A stretch of DNA of 64,000 nucleotides, from positions 1-64,000 of the forward strand of contig NZ_LBMK01000008.1 of the NCBI RefSeq assembly GCF_001005295.1, written 5' to 3'. A program made the position numbers and the translations under genes. Numbering within the stretch: position 1 is the stretch's first letter; every line of letters starts with the position of its first letter. Shown piece by piece: positions 1-7,858 of the stretch. The notes under the pieces were generated by a model. That model was not told the DNA's origin. It did no database searches and saw only the letters and a program-made list of their open reading frames with translations. The stretch comes from Streptomyces yangpuensis. GTDB taxonomy: Bacteria; Actinomycetota; Actinomycetes; Streptomycetales; Streptomycetaceae.

Positions 1-2
1 AC

Positions 3-317
3 GCCGGAACGGTGTCGATCTGGACGGTGGCCGGACGGCTGAAGAACGTCCGCTTCGCGTGCTCACCGGACGCGCTCAAGATGCCCGAGGAGCGCCTCGA
101 CGTGGTCGAGGCACTGGCCGCGATCGCCGAGAAGCACGGCCGCACCGTCCTCGAACTGGCCATCGGCTGGCTCTCCGCCCGCCCCGGCTGCGCCTCCGTC
201 ATCGCCGGCGCCACCTCCCCCGAGCAGATCCGCGCGAACGCGGCCGCCGGGGAACGCCCGCTGGACGCCGACCTGCTCGCCGAGATCGACGCGATCGCCC
301 CCGGCCTCCCCTCGTAG
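3..317 (+). CDS. Aldo/keto reductase, C-terminal fragment (5' end outside window)
   Basis: The gene is cut by the left edge; only about the last 104 codons are visible, ending in TAG. The residues form the end of an aldo/keto reductase TIM barrel: a helix predicting 'AAIAEKHGRTVLELAIGWL', then the cofactor-binding segment 'SVIAGATSPEQIRANAAA', which in this family contacts the NADPH adenosine phosphate. The family reduces aldehydes and ketones with NADPH in the cytosol. The catalytic Asp/Tyr/Lys/His residues would lie upstream and cannot be checked. A strong hairpin follows downstream. Family call is confident; substrate unknown. Confidence 0.85.
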   Translation, partial: AGTVSIWTVAGRLKNVRFACSPDALKMPEERLDVVEALAAIAEKHGRTVLELAIGWLSARPGCASVIAGATSPEQIRANAAAGERPLDADLLAEIDAIAPGLPS

Positions 318-530
318 GCCGTGTCGCCGAAGTCCCGCCTGGCCCGCTGCGCCCGGTGCCGCACCTCGCCGCGTTGGCGGGGCGCGACGAGTACGTCCGG
401 TACGCGTCGCGCCCCTCCGCCTCGCGATGCTTCCCCTCGGCCCTGCGGGCCCGGGGAGGCCCCATGACACCGGACACCGCGGGGCCTGACCGGCGCTCCT
501 TCGACGACAGAACCCGGGGGCGGTACACGC

Positions 531-576
531 CGACGAGCGCTCCCCGCGCCCCGCAGGGCATGGGGAGCGCTCGTCG
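531..576. terminator. Bidirectional hairpin terminator
   Basis: A perfect 15-bp inverted repeat (arms 531-545 and 562-576, CGACGAGCGCTCCCC and its complement) encloses a 16-nt loop. It lies between the plus-strand aldo/keto reductase and the minus-strand permease that ends at 605, where a shared terminator is expected. No T-run follows, as is usual in Streptomyces. The rest of 318-604 holds no convincing gene; it does contain a 16-mer (361-376) that recurs beside a transposase remnant at 45176-45191. Confidence 0.75.
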
Positions 577-604
577 CGCGGGCGAGGCGGCGGCCGCCGC
601 CGGG

Positions 605-1477
605 TCAGGACACGATGTCCTTGCGGGAGAACCCCCGGAAGGCGAGGGCGAACAGCACCAGCGCGTACGACACCGACACCACCGCCCCCTTGGCCATCCC
701 GCCCCACTCCAGCTGCGGCTGCAGCGCGTCCGCCCACGCGAACTGCCAGTGCGCCGGCAGGAACTCGCGCCACGATCCGAGCGCCGTCACCGCGTCCAGC
801 ACGTTCCCGACGATCGTCAGACCGACCGCGCCGCCCACCGCGCCCAGCGGTGCGTCCGTCCGCGTGGACAGCCAGAACGCCAGCCCCGCCGTCACCAGCT
901 GCGACACGAAGACGAAGGCGACCGCCAGCGCGAGCCGCGGCACCGTGTCCGCGGCAGGCAGTGCGCCGCCCGCCGGGAGCTTGAGCGGCCCCCACCCGTA
1001 CGCGACCGTGCCCGCCGCCAGCGCCACCACCGGCAGCAGCACGATGGCCGCCAGGCTGAAGCCCAGCGCCACCACCAGCTTGCTCCACAGCAGCCGAGCC
1101 CGCGGCACCGGCGACGCCAGCAGATAGCGCAGCGAGGACCAGCTCGCCTCCGAGGCCACGGTGTCCCCGCAGAACAGCGCCACCGGCACCACCAGCAGGA
1201 AACCGGCCGACACGAACAGACAGGTCGCGGCGAAGTTCGCCCCCGAGGCCGTGGCCGTGTCGATCAGGGTGATCCGGTTGCCGCCGCCGCGCCGGCCCTC
1301 CGGGCCGCCGCCCACCGCGAACGCGATGATCATGATGAAGGGCAGCGCGGCCAGCACCCCGCCCATCACCAGCGTCCGCCGCCGGCGCCACTGCCGCAGC
1401 GCCTCCACGCGCAGCGGCAGCGTACGGCTCGCCCGGTAGCCCGGAGCCACCTCCCGCGCCGTCGTCGCCGTACTCAC
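605..1477 (-). CDS. ABC-2 type transporter permease
   Basis: A 290-residue polytopic membrane protein with about six hydrophobic segments near residues 36-56, 83-104, 135-157, 181-205, 209-227 and 262-281, after a basic cytoplasmic N-terminus. The order and the extracytoplasmic stretch after helix 1 fit the ABC-2 permease fold used by antibiotic and lipid exporters. Its ATG overlaps the stop of the upstream hydrolase-ABC ATPase gene by four bases (ATGA), so the two are translationally coupled and should form one transporter. The substrate is unknown. Length is typical for a permease subunit that dimerises. Confidence 0.85.
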   Translation of the reverse strand: MSTATTAREVAPGYRASRTLPLRVEALRQWRRRRTLVMGGVLAALPFIMIIAFAVGGGPEGRRGGGNRITLIDTATASGANFAATCLFVSAGFLLVVPVALFCGDTVASEASWSSLRYLLASPVPRARLLWSKLVVALGFSLAAIVLLPVVALAAGTVAYGWGPLKLPAGGALPAADTVPRLALAVAFVFVSQLVTAGLAFWLSTRTDAPLGAVGGAVGLTIVGNVLDAVTALGSWREFLPAHWQFAWADALQPQLEWGGMAKGAVVSVSYALVLFALAFRGFSRKDIVS

Positions 1478-4314
1478 GCCGCACCTCCGATCAGGGTGAG
1501 GAACGCGTCCTCGAGTCTGCGGTGCGGCCCCACTCCGGTCACCGGCACCTCCAGCCGTACGAGTTCGGCGATCAGCCCGGCGGCCGTCGCGCCTTCGAGC
1601 CGTACGAGCAGACCGTCGTCCGTTGCCACCACCGAACCCACGCCCTCCAGTGCCGTCACCTTCTCGACGGTCACCTCGTCCACCGGCTCGGCCAGGGTCA
1701 CCAGCAGCGTGTCGCCGCCCCCGGTGATCTCGGCCACCTCGCCCGCCGCCACGCGCTGCCCGCGGTCCATGACCACCAGGTGCGTGCAGGACTGCTCGAC
1801 CTCCGACAGCAGGTGGCTGGAGACGATGACGGTCCGCCCGCCGGCCGCGTAGCGGATCATCACATCGCGCATCTCGCGGATCTGCGGCGGGTCCAGACCG
1901 TTCGTCGGTTCGTCGAGGATCAGCAGGTCCGGCATCCCGAGCATGGCCTGCGCGATCGCGAGCCGCTGCCGCATGCCCTGCGAGTACGTCCGCACCGCGC
2001 GCTCCAGCGCGTCGCCGAGCCCCGCGATCTCCAGGGCCTCCGCCATGTGCGAGTCCTCGGCCGGACGGCCGGTGGCCTGCCAGTACAGCTCCAGGTTGGC
2101 GCGGCCCGTCAGGTGCGGCAGGAAGCCCGCGCCCTCCACGAAGGCCCCGACCCGCGACAGGACCGGCGCTCCGGCCCGCACCGCGTGCCCGAACACCCGG
2201 ATCTCACCGGCGTCCGGTGAGATCAGCCCCATCAGCATGCGCAGGGTGGTGGTCTTCCCGGCGCCGTTCGGCCCGAGCAGCCCCAGCACCTGCCCCTTCT
2301 CGACCCGGAACGACAGGTCCCGCACCGCGTACCGGTCCTGCGACTTCGCGTACCGCTTCGTCAGTCCCGTGATCTGGAGCGGTACGTCGGCCAGTGCCGG
2401 GTCCGGCTGCGGTACGCCGGCCCGCGCCCCGGCGGAGCCCGTCCCCGTCCGGCGGAGCCCGAGCAGCGCCGCGGCCAGGAGCAGCGCACCCAGCGGCAGT
2501 CCCCAGGTCCACGCGGGCAGTCCCGCCGTGGCGGTCCGCACCTGCGGGGCGACGGGCACGGCCAGGGGGCCGTCCACCGAGACCGTGTAGACGGCCGACG
2601 CGGCCGGGCTCGCATAGCCGAGGTCCGTGGCCGCGACCACCAGCCGCAGGCGGTGTCCGGCCGCGAAGGAGTGGTCGATCGCGGGCAGCCTCAGCCGCAC
2701 GGTCGCACCCTGCTGCGCGTTCTCGACCCGCAGCGGGGCGACCAGCTGGGAGGGCAGCACCTGCTGCCGCCCGTCGGGCCCCACGTCGTAGACCTTGCCG
2801 AACAGCACGGCCGACCCGTCCGCGGCCGTCGACCTCAGCTTCAGGGTGACGGTCGGGGTCCCGGTGATCTGCAGGTCCTCCTCCAGCGGCGCCGACTCGA
2901 AGCGGGCGTTCTGCCCGGGGAAGTCCAGCGAGAGCCCGGCCCCGAAGGAGGCCAGCTGCCCGCCGATGCCGGGCAGGGAGGACAGCGCGGGCGGCGTGCC
3001 GCCCGCCGGGTTGGTGAAGGTCTGCTCCCGCCCGGTCAGGGGGAACTCCCGCGGGCCTGAAGCCAGCCCCGGGTAGCGGTCGCCGCTCGCGCCGCGCAGT
3101 ATCACCTCGCCGTCGGTGGAGTCGATGCCGCCGGAACGCGAGACCCGGAACGCAGGTCCCGTGTCCACGCCCTCGTCACCCTTGAGGTGGCGGTCGAACC
3201 AGGCGGCCACCCGGGCCTCCACCCGGTCCGCCTCGCGCATGCCGCCGTCGTGCCCGCCGGCCGCCCAGTCCACCGCCACGGGTGCGCCGTTCGCCGCGAT
3301 GGCGGCGGCCATGGCGTCGGCCTGGTCCAGGGGGAAGAGGGAGTCGTCCTGGCCCTGCACGATGAGGGCCGGCACCTTGATCCGGTCGGCGACCGCCGAC
3401 GGGCTGCGCCGTTCCAGCAGGTCGCGGGCCTCGGCGTCGGGCTTCCCGGCGACGGCGACGCGTTCGTACATCGCGCACAGCTCCGGGGTGAACCTCCCGC
3501 AGCCGGGTCCGGCCGGGACACCGTCCTGGGGACCGGCACCGGTCGCGCCACCGTTCGCGGCGGCGGTCGCATCGGCGTTCGCGCCGGCGGCTCCGGTCGC
3601 GGCATCCGGCCGTCCGCCGCCGCCGTCCTGCGGCCGTCCGTTCCCGCTGTCCTGCTGCGCCGTCCCGGCCTGCTGCATCCCGCCGGCCGAGCCGGTGGTG
3701 AAGAAGATCCCGGACCACAGCTTCTTGAAGACGCCGCCCGGGAAGAGGGAGTCCGCGAGGTTCCAGTAGGTGATCTCCGGGGCGATCGCGTCCACGCGCC
3801 GGTCGTGACCGGCGGCCAGCAGCGAGACGGCCCCGCCGTAGGAGGCCCCGGACACCCCGACGCGCGGGTCGCCGGCCGCGTCGAGCCGCACCTCGGGCCG
3901 CGCCGCGAGCCAGTCGACGAGCCGCGAGACGTCCTTGACCTCGTGCTCGGGGTCGTTCATCCCGATCCGGCCGCCGGAGCGGCCGAAGCCGCGCGCCGAC
4001 CAGGTCATGACGGCGTAGCCGTCGCGGGCCAGCCGTTCGGCCTGTTCGCGGACATCGTCCTTGCTCCCGCCGAAGCCGTGGCCGAGGAGCACGGCGGGAC
4101 GTCTTGCCCCACCGTCCCGCCCGCCGCCCGCGACGAAGTAGGAGGTGTCGATGTCGGCACCGGGCATGTTCAGGACCTGGTCCTGGCGGTGCACGGCGGG
4201 CGTGTCGCCGGACGCGGACGCGGCCGTCCACGTACCGCCGCCCGCCACGACGGCCAGCGCGGCGGCGCCCGCGAGCAGTCGGTCTCGGCGCCGCCGGGGC
4301 ATTCGGAGCTTCAT
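1474..4314 (-). CDS. Alpha/beta hydrolase (CocE/S15-type) fused to ABC transporter ATPase
   Basis: A 946-residue fusion. Residues 1-35 look like a signal sequence or anchor. Residues 70-375 are an alpha/beta hydrolase with nucleophile Ser158 in GASYG, a probable Asp324 and His355 (GGHDGG). A Gly/Ala/Asn-rich linker (about 212-270) interrupts the hydrolase. Residues 385-590 resemble the beta-sandwich that follows X-Pro dipeptidyl-peptidase/CocE domains. One hydrophobic helix (602-620) precedes a complete ABC ATPase: Walker A GPNGAGKT 681-688, signature YSQGM 777-781, Walker B LLILDEP 797-803, H-loop His834. The topology suggests an extracytoplasmic hydrolase tethered to a cytoplasmic ATPase through one helix. 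It overlaps the ABC-2 permease by four bases. Coupling of ester or peptide hydrolysis to export is inference. Confidence 0.85.
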   Translation of the reverse strand: MKLRMPRRRRDRLLAGAAALAVVAGGGTWTAASASGDTPAVHRQDQVLNMPGADIDTSYFVAGGGRDGGARRPAVLLGHGFGGSKDDVREQAERLARDGYAVMTWSARGFGRSGGRIGMNDPEHEVKDVSRLVDWLAARPEVRLDAAGDPRVGVSGASYGGAVSLLAAGHDRRVDAIAPEITYWNLADSLFPGGVFKKLWSGIFFTTGSAGGMQQAGTAQQDSGNGRPQDGGGGRPDAATGAAGANADATAAANGGATGAGPQDGVPAGPGCGRFTPELCAMYERVAVAGKPDAEARDLLERRSPSAVADRIKVPALIVQGQDDSLFPLDQADAMAAAIAANGAPVAVDWAAGGHDGGMREADRVEARVAAWFDRHLKGDEGVDTGPAFRVSRSGGIDSTDGEVILRGASGDRYPGLASGPREFPLTGREQTFTNPAGGTPPALSSLPGIGGQLASFGAGLSLDFPGQNARFESAPLEEDLQITGTPTVTLKLRSTAADGSAVLFGKVYDVGPDGRQQVLPSQLVAPLRVENAQQGATVRLRLPAIDHSFAAGHRLRLVVAATDLGYASPAASAVYTVSVDGPLAVPVAPQVRTATAGLPAWTWGLPLGALLLAAALLGLRRTGTGSAGARAGVPQPDPALADVPLQITGLTKRYAKSQDRYAVRDLSFRVEKGQVLGLLGPNGAGKTTTLRMLMGLISPDAGEIRVFGHAVRAGAPVLSRVGAFVEGAGFLPHLTGRANLELYWQATGRPAEDSHMAEALEIAGLGDALERAVRTYSQGMRQRLAIAQAMLGMPDLLILDEPTNGLDPPQIREMRDVMIRYAAGGRTVIVSSHLLSEVEQSCTHLVVMDRGQRVAAGEVAEITGGGDTLLVTLAEPVDEVTVEKVTALEGVGSVVATDDGLLVRLEGATAAGLIAELVRLEVPVTGVGPHRRLEDAFLTLIGGAA

Positions 4315-4466
4315 ACGGGCACCCTAAACGGCCGGTGGCCGGCGTCGGAGCACCCACAGGCGGAACCCCGGACCTTCTCAGGGAGTACTCCGGCTCCGGC
4401 GCGTACCGCACCTGCGGTACATCCGTCCGACCTGCACACCCCACCGCCGGGCGGGAGGATGGCCGC

Positions 4467-6002
4467 ATGCTGCTGGCCGAGGTCGCTCGCGTGTCCAGGG
4501 AAGTCGCCGCCACTTCCGCCCGCTCCCGCAAGACCGCGCTGCTCGCGGAGCTCTTCGCCGCCGCGCCGCCCGAGGAGGCCGGGCTGGTCATCTCCTACCT
4601 CTCCGGACGGCTCCCGCAGGGCCGGCCCGGCATCGGCTGGCGCACCCTGGCCCAGGAGAGCGCACCGGCACCGCAGCCCACCCTCACCGTCCGCGACGTC
4701 GACGCGGCGGTGAGCGCCCTCGCCGCGGAGGCCGGCGCCGGCTCCGCCGCCCGCCGCAGTGCCCTCGTCGCCGGCCTCCTGGGCGCGGCCACCGAGGCCG
4801 AGCAGGCCTTCCTGCGCAGCCTGCTCTCCGGCGAGGTACGCCAGGGCGCCCTCGACGCCGTGGCCCTGGACGGTGTGGCCGCGGCCGCCGGAGTACCCGC
4901 CGCGGAACTGCGCCGGGCGGTGATGCTGGACGGCTCCCTGGCCCGGGTCGCCGGGGCCGTGCTCGCCGAGGGCCCCGATGCGCTGCGCGCCGTGACCCTG
5001 CGGGTGGGCCGTCCCGTCCAGCCGATGCTGGCGGGCACCGCCGGATCGGTCACCGAGGCGCTCGCCGCGCTCGGTCCGTGCGCGGTGGAGGAGAAGCTCG
5101 ACGGGATCCGGGTGCAGGTCCACCGGGAGGGGGACGACGTACGGGTGTACACGCGCTCCCTCGACGAGATCACCGGGCGGCTGCCGGAAGTGGTGGAACT
5201 GGCCCGCTCGCTGCCGGGGGAGCGGTTCATCCTCGACGGAGAGGTCATCGGGCAGGCGGCGGACGGCCGCCCCGTCCCCTTCCAGGAGATCGCGAGCCGG
5301 GTCGGCTCCCGGGTGGACGTGGCCGCCGCCCGGCGGAGGCTGCCGGTCGTCCCCTGCTTCTTCGACGTCCTGGCCGCCGGCGGCGACGTCCTGCTCGACC
5401 TGCCGGTCCGCGAGCGGTACGAGGCCCTCGCCGCCCTCGTGCCCGAGGCCGCCCGGGTCCGCCGCCTGGAGGTGCGGGACCCGGCGGCCCAGGAGGCCGA
5501 CGCCGTGGCGTTCTGGGCCGAGACCCTGCGCCGCGGCCACGAGGGCGTGGTGGTCAAGGCCCTGGACTCGGCGTACGCGGCCGGCCGGCGCGGCAGGCAC
5601 TGGCTGAAGGTGAAACCGGTGCACACCCTGGACCTGGTCGTGCTCGCCGCCGAGTGGGGCCACGGCCGGCGCACCGGACTCCTCTCCAACCTGCACCTGG
5701 GGGCGAGGGCCGCCGACGGCACCTTCGCCATGCTCGGCAAGACCTTCAAGGGCCTTGACGACGAGATGCTGCGCTGGCAGACGGAGGCGCTGCGCGCGCT
5801 CGCCACCTCGGACGACGGGTTCACCGTACGGGTCCGGCCCGAACTGGTGGTGGAGATCGCCTACGACGGCCTGCAGCGCTCGCCGCGCTACCCGGCCGGA
5901 GTGGCCCTGCGTTTCGCCCGCGTGCTGCGGCACCGCCCGGACAAGACGGCGGAGCAGGCCGACACCGTCGAGACGGTCCTGGGCCGGGGGAACACCCCCT
6001 GA
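4467..6002 (+). CDS. ATP-dependent DNA ligase
   Basis: A 511-residue protein, the usual size of actinobacterial LigB/LigC-like ATP-dependent ligases. The start ATG at 4467 is preceded by GGGAGG at 4453-4458. Residues 1-180 are the helical N-terminal DNA-binding domain. The adenylylation motif KLDG (Lys210) starts the nucleotidyltransferase domain, and later motifs include 'RFILDGEVIG', 'EGVVVK' and 'WLKVKP'. The C-terminal OB-fold region has 'RPELVVEIAYD'. The enzyme seals nicks by forming ligase-AMP on the lysine. Replication normally uses the NAD-dependent LigA, so this is an accessory repair ligase. No Ku or primase neighbour is present, which argues against a classical NHEJ operon. Confidence 0.93.
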   Translation: MLLAEVARVSREVAATSARSRKTALLAELFAAAPPEEAGLVISYLSGRLPQGRPGIGWRTLAQESAPAPQPTLTVRDVDAAVSALAAEAGAGSAARRSALVAGLLGAATEAEQAFLRSLLSGEVRQGALDAVALDGVAAAAGVPAAELRRAVMLDGSLARVAGAVLAEGPDALRAVTLRVGRPVQPMLAGTAGSVTEALAALGPCAVEEKLDGIRVQVHREGDDVRVYTRSLDEITGRLPEVVELARSLPGERFILDGEVIGQAADGRPVPFQEIASRVGSRVDVAAARRRLPVVPCFFDVLAAGGDVLLDLPVRERYEALAALVPEAARVRRLEVRDPAAQEADAVAFWAETLRRGHEGVVVKALDSAYAAGRRGRHWLKVKPVHTLDLVVLAAEWGHGRRTGLLSNLHLGARAADGTFAMLGKTFKGLDDEMLRWQTEALRALATSDDGFTVRVRPELVVEIAYDGLQRSPRYPAGVALRFARVLRHRPDKTAEQADTVETVLGRGNTP

Positions 6003-6316
6003 GGGCGCCGCCCGGCATGTCCGAAGCCTTGCACCCCCGGCGGGTGGCCGGAGCGCCGCTCCACCGCCGGCCCGGGGCTCCGGAGGCGGACATCCGGAAG
6101 GCGCAGGCGGACAACCGCGGTGAAGGCCCGGATGCCGGCCGACCGCGGCATCGAACCGTCGTAGGACGGCGATAGACGCGCGGGCCAAGGTGGCTGTCCA
6201 CGTGCCGGGCCCTGACGGACGGCACGCACGCACGCACCACGACGGGCCCGCCCCCGCTCCCGTCACCCGCTCGACCGTGCCCGTGTCCGTGACCCGTTGT
6301 GCCAGGAGCCGCCATC
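6003..6316. other. Intergenic region, no gene recognised
   Basis: About 310 bases between the DNA ligase and the HPP-family gene. I see no convincing coding region, only short GC-rich self-complementary stretches (for example GGAGCG-C-CGCTCC) and an imperfect GCAC/GCACG run near 6222-6238. It presumably contains the ligase terminator and the promoter of the next gene, but neither can be placed with confidence. Confidence 0.5.
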
Positions 6317-6883
6317 GTGGACGTTGACTCCGTGCTGTCCCCCCGGGCCATCCCCGGCACCGACGCGCCCCGCGGCGCCGTACCCGTACCGAGGGAGACA
6401 GGGCGCCTGCACCGGGCCCGGGCCGCGGCCGCCGCGGTCCTTCACGGCTCCGGCGCCGTCGCCGCCGCCCTCCTCGCCATCGCCGCCATCGGCGTGGTCC
6501 TCGGCGAACCGGTCCTCATACCCTCCCTGGCCGCCAGCGCCGCCGTGCTCCACTACACCCCGGCCCTGCCCACGGCCCAGCCCCGGACCGTGGTCGTCGC
6601 CCACCTCCTCGGCGCCGCGGCCGGTTACGCGGTCCTCGCTGCCCTGCCGGGCAGCCCCTGGAGCGCGGCCCTGGCCGCAGGGCTGACCTTCGCCGCCACG
6701 AGCCTCACCCGGACCCAGCACTCGCCCGCCTGCGCCACCGCCGTCGTCGTCGTGTTCCAGGCCCCGGCCCCCGAGCGGTTCGTCCCGCTGCTGTTCTGTG
6801 CCACGGTGGTCCTCGTCCTCGGCGGTCTCGCCGCCTCCCGCCTGCACCGGTCGGCGCCCCGGTACCCCGTCCGCTGGTGGTAG
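6317..6883 (+). CDS. HPP family integral membrane protein
   Basis: A small polytopic protein of 188 residues. I chose the GTG at 6317 because AGGAG lies eight bases before it; a GTG at 6299 would add six residues but lacks a ribosome site. The conserved core 'IPSLAASAAVLHYTP' followed by 'AQPRTVVVAHLLGA' matches the HPP membrane family (usual form PSLGASA...QPRNVVxGH). There are about four to five helices. HPP proteins are poorly understood; some plant and cyanobacterial members are linked to nitrite transport, so any function here is unproven. It stands alone between the ligase and a regulator gene. Confidence 0.8.
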   Translation: MDVDSVLSPRAIPGTDAPRGAVPVPRETGRLHRARAAAAAVLHGSGAVAAALLAIAAIGVVLGEPVLIPSLAASAAVLHYTPALPTAQPRTVVVAHLLGAAAGYAVLAALPGSPWSAALAAGLTFAATSLTRTQHSPACATAVVVVFQAPAPERFVPLLFCATVVLVLGGLAASRLHRSAPRYPVRWW

Positions 6884-6916
6884 CCGCGGCCGCCGCGATG
6901 GACGCGTGCAGGACAG

Positions 6917-6953
6917 TTTGCCTCAGAGGCAAGGAGGTTTGCCAGGAAGGCAA
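6917..6953. promoter_or_regulatory. Tandem palindromic operators upstream of the XRE-cupin regulator
   Basis: Two related 16-bp sites, TTTGCCTCAGAGGCAA (6917-6932) and TTTGCCAGGAAGGCAA (6938-6953), share the form TTTGCC-N4-GGCAA and start 21 bp apart, two helical turns, so bound dimers would lie on one DNA face. The second ends 20 bp before the start codon of the XRE gene. Autoregulation by that protein is the natural inference. An imperfect ribosome site AAGGAGG lies inside the array (6931-6937) but is far from the start. Confidence 0.75.
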
Positions 6954-6973
6954 GACTCTGGCTCAATCGGGGC

Positions 6974-7606
6974 ATGAACCCCGGTCCCGCCCCCGACCGC
7001 TCCGACGACACGGCCGACGAGCTGCCCGCCGTGGCACCGCAGCTGCGCGAGCTGCGCCGCCGCGCCGGTCTCACCCTGGAGGCCGCCGCCGTCCGGGCCC
7101 GGCTTTCGCCCGCCCACCTGTCCCGGCTGGAGACCGGGAGGCGCCAGCCCTCGCTGCCGCTCCTGCTGGGGCTCGCCCGCACCTACGGTACGACGGTCTC
7201 CGAACTGCTCGGCGAGACCTCCCCCGCCGCCGATCCCATCGTACGAGCCGGCGGTCCCGGCGCCCGCGAGGCCGACGGCTGGACGTACTGGCAGGCGGGC
7301 GGCGCCGGCCGCGGGATGCAGGCGCTGCGCGTGCACGTCCCGTACGGCCGCGGCCCGGACGAGCTGGTCCGCGTCCACCCCGGCGAGGAATGGCTGCACG
7401 TCCTCCAGGGGCGGCTGCGCCTGCACCTGGGCGAGGCCGAGTACCTGCTGGAGCCGGGGGACAGCGCCCACTTCGACTCCCTCACCCCGCACCGGATCGG
7501 CGCCGCCTCCTCCGGCGGGGCCGACCTGCTGTTCGTCCACACCCTGCTCCAGAGCAGCCTTGCCGGGCTGTGCCTCGGCGGGGCCCCGACCACCACGCAC
7601 CACTGA
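6974..7606 (+). CDS. XRE-family regulator with C-terminal cupin domain
   Basis: A 210-residue cytoplasmic regulator. Residues 22-79 form an XRE helix-turn-helix ('LSPAHLSRLETGRRQPSLP' contains the recognition helix). Residues 118-190 form a cupin barrel ('HPGEEWLHVLQGRLRL', 'LEPGDSAHFDSLTPHRIG'), which in this family senses a small ligand. Relatives such as SutR and PuuR control sulfur or polyamine metabolism, but the ligand here cannot be read from sequence. Two palindromic sites directly upstream suggest autoregulation. It is followed after 17 bases by a DUF6126 membrane peptide with its own ribosome site, a pairing known in Streptomyces. Confidence 0.9.
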   Translation: MNPGPAPDRSDDTADELPAVAPQLRELRRRAGLTLEAAAVRARLSPAHLSRLETGRRQPSLPLLLGLARTYGTTVSELLGETSPAADPIVRAGGPGAREADGWTYWQAGGAGRGMQALRVHVPYGRGPDELVRVHPGEEWLHVLQGRLRLHLGEAEYLLEPGDSAHFDSLTPHRIGAASSGGADLLFVHTLLQSSLAGLCLGGAPTTTHH

Positions 7607-7623
7607 CAGGCGAGGAGCCACTC

Positions 7624-7788
7624 ATGACCCCCGTGCCCCCTGCGGACAAGCCCGTCGGCGTCCGCGCGCGCTTCGAGGCCACGTTCCCGCGCGGCCTGAT
7701 CATCCGGCTGATCGCCTACCTCTTCGTCGGCCACCTCTTCGCCTTCTTCGTCTACCTCCTCTTCGTCCTGGGTGGCCAGAACCAGTAA
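7624..7788 (+). CDS. DUF6126-type small membrane protein
   Basis: A 54-residue protein starting at ATG 7624, preceded by GAGGAG six bases upstream. After a short charged N-terminus with 'RFEATFPRGLIIRLIAYLF' it has one hydrophobic helix (about residues 27-48) and ends in GGQNQ. Size, sequence pattern and position directly downstream of an XRE-cupin regulator match the DUF6126 family. It is very likely co-transcribed with the regulator. It might tether or modulate the regulator at the membrane, but that is speculation. Confidence 0.8.
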   Translation: MTPVPPADKPVGVRARFEATFPRGLIIRLIAYLFVGHLFAFFVYLLFVLGGQNQ

Positions 7789-7846
7789 CCGCCCCGAGCG
7801 CACGAGTTCGGGCCTCACGGCTATGGAAAGGTGCGGGGCCGGTGGC

Positions 7847-7852
7847 TACCCT
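7847..7852 (+). promoter_or_regulatory. Probable -10 box of a leaderless promoter
   Basis: TACCCT ends six bases before the ATG of the DapB-like gene at 7859. No Shine-Dalgarno sequence precedes that ATG, so transcription would begin at or next to the start codon. The same spacing recurs before other genes in this window (37557, 59034, 60663). Confidence 0.4.
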
Positions 7853-7858
7853 CCGCGC

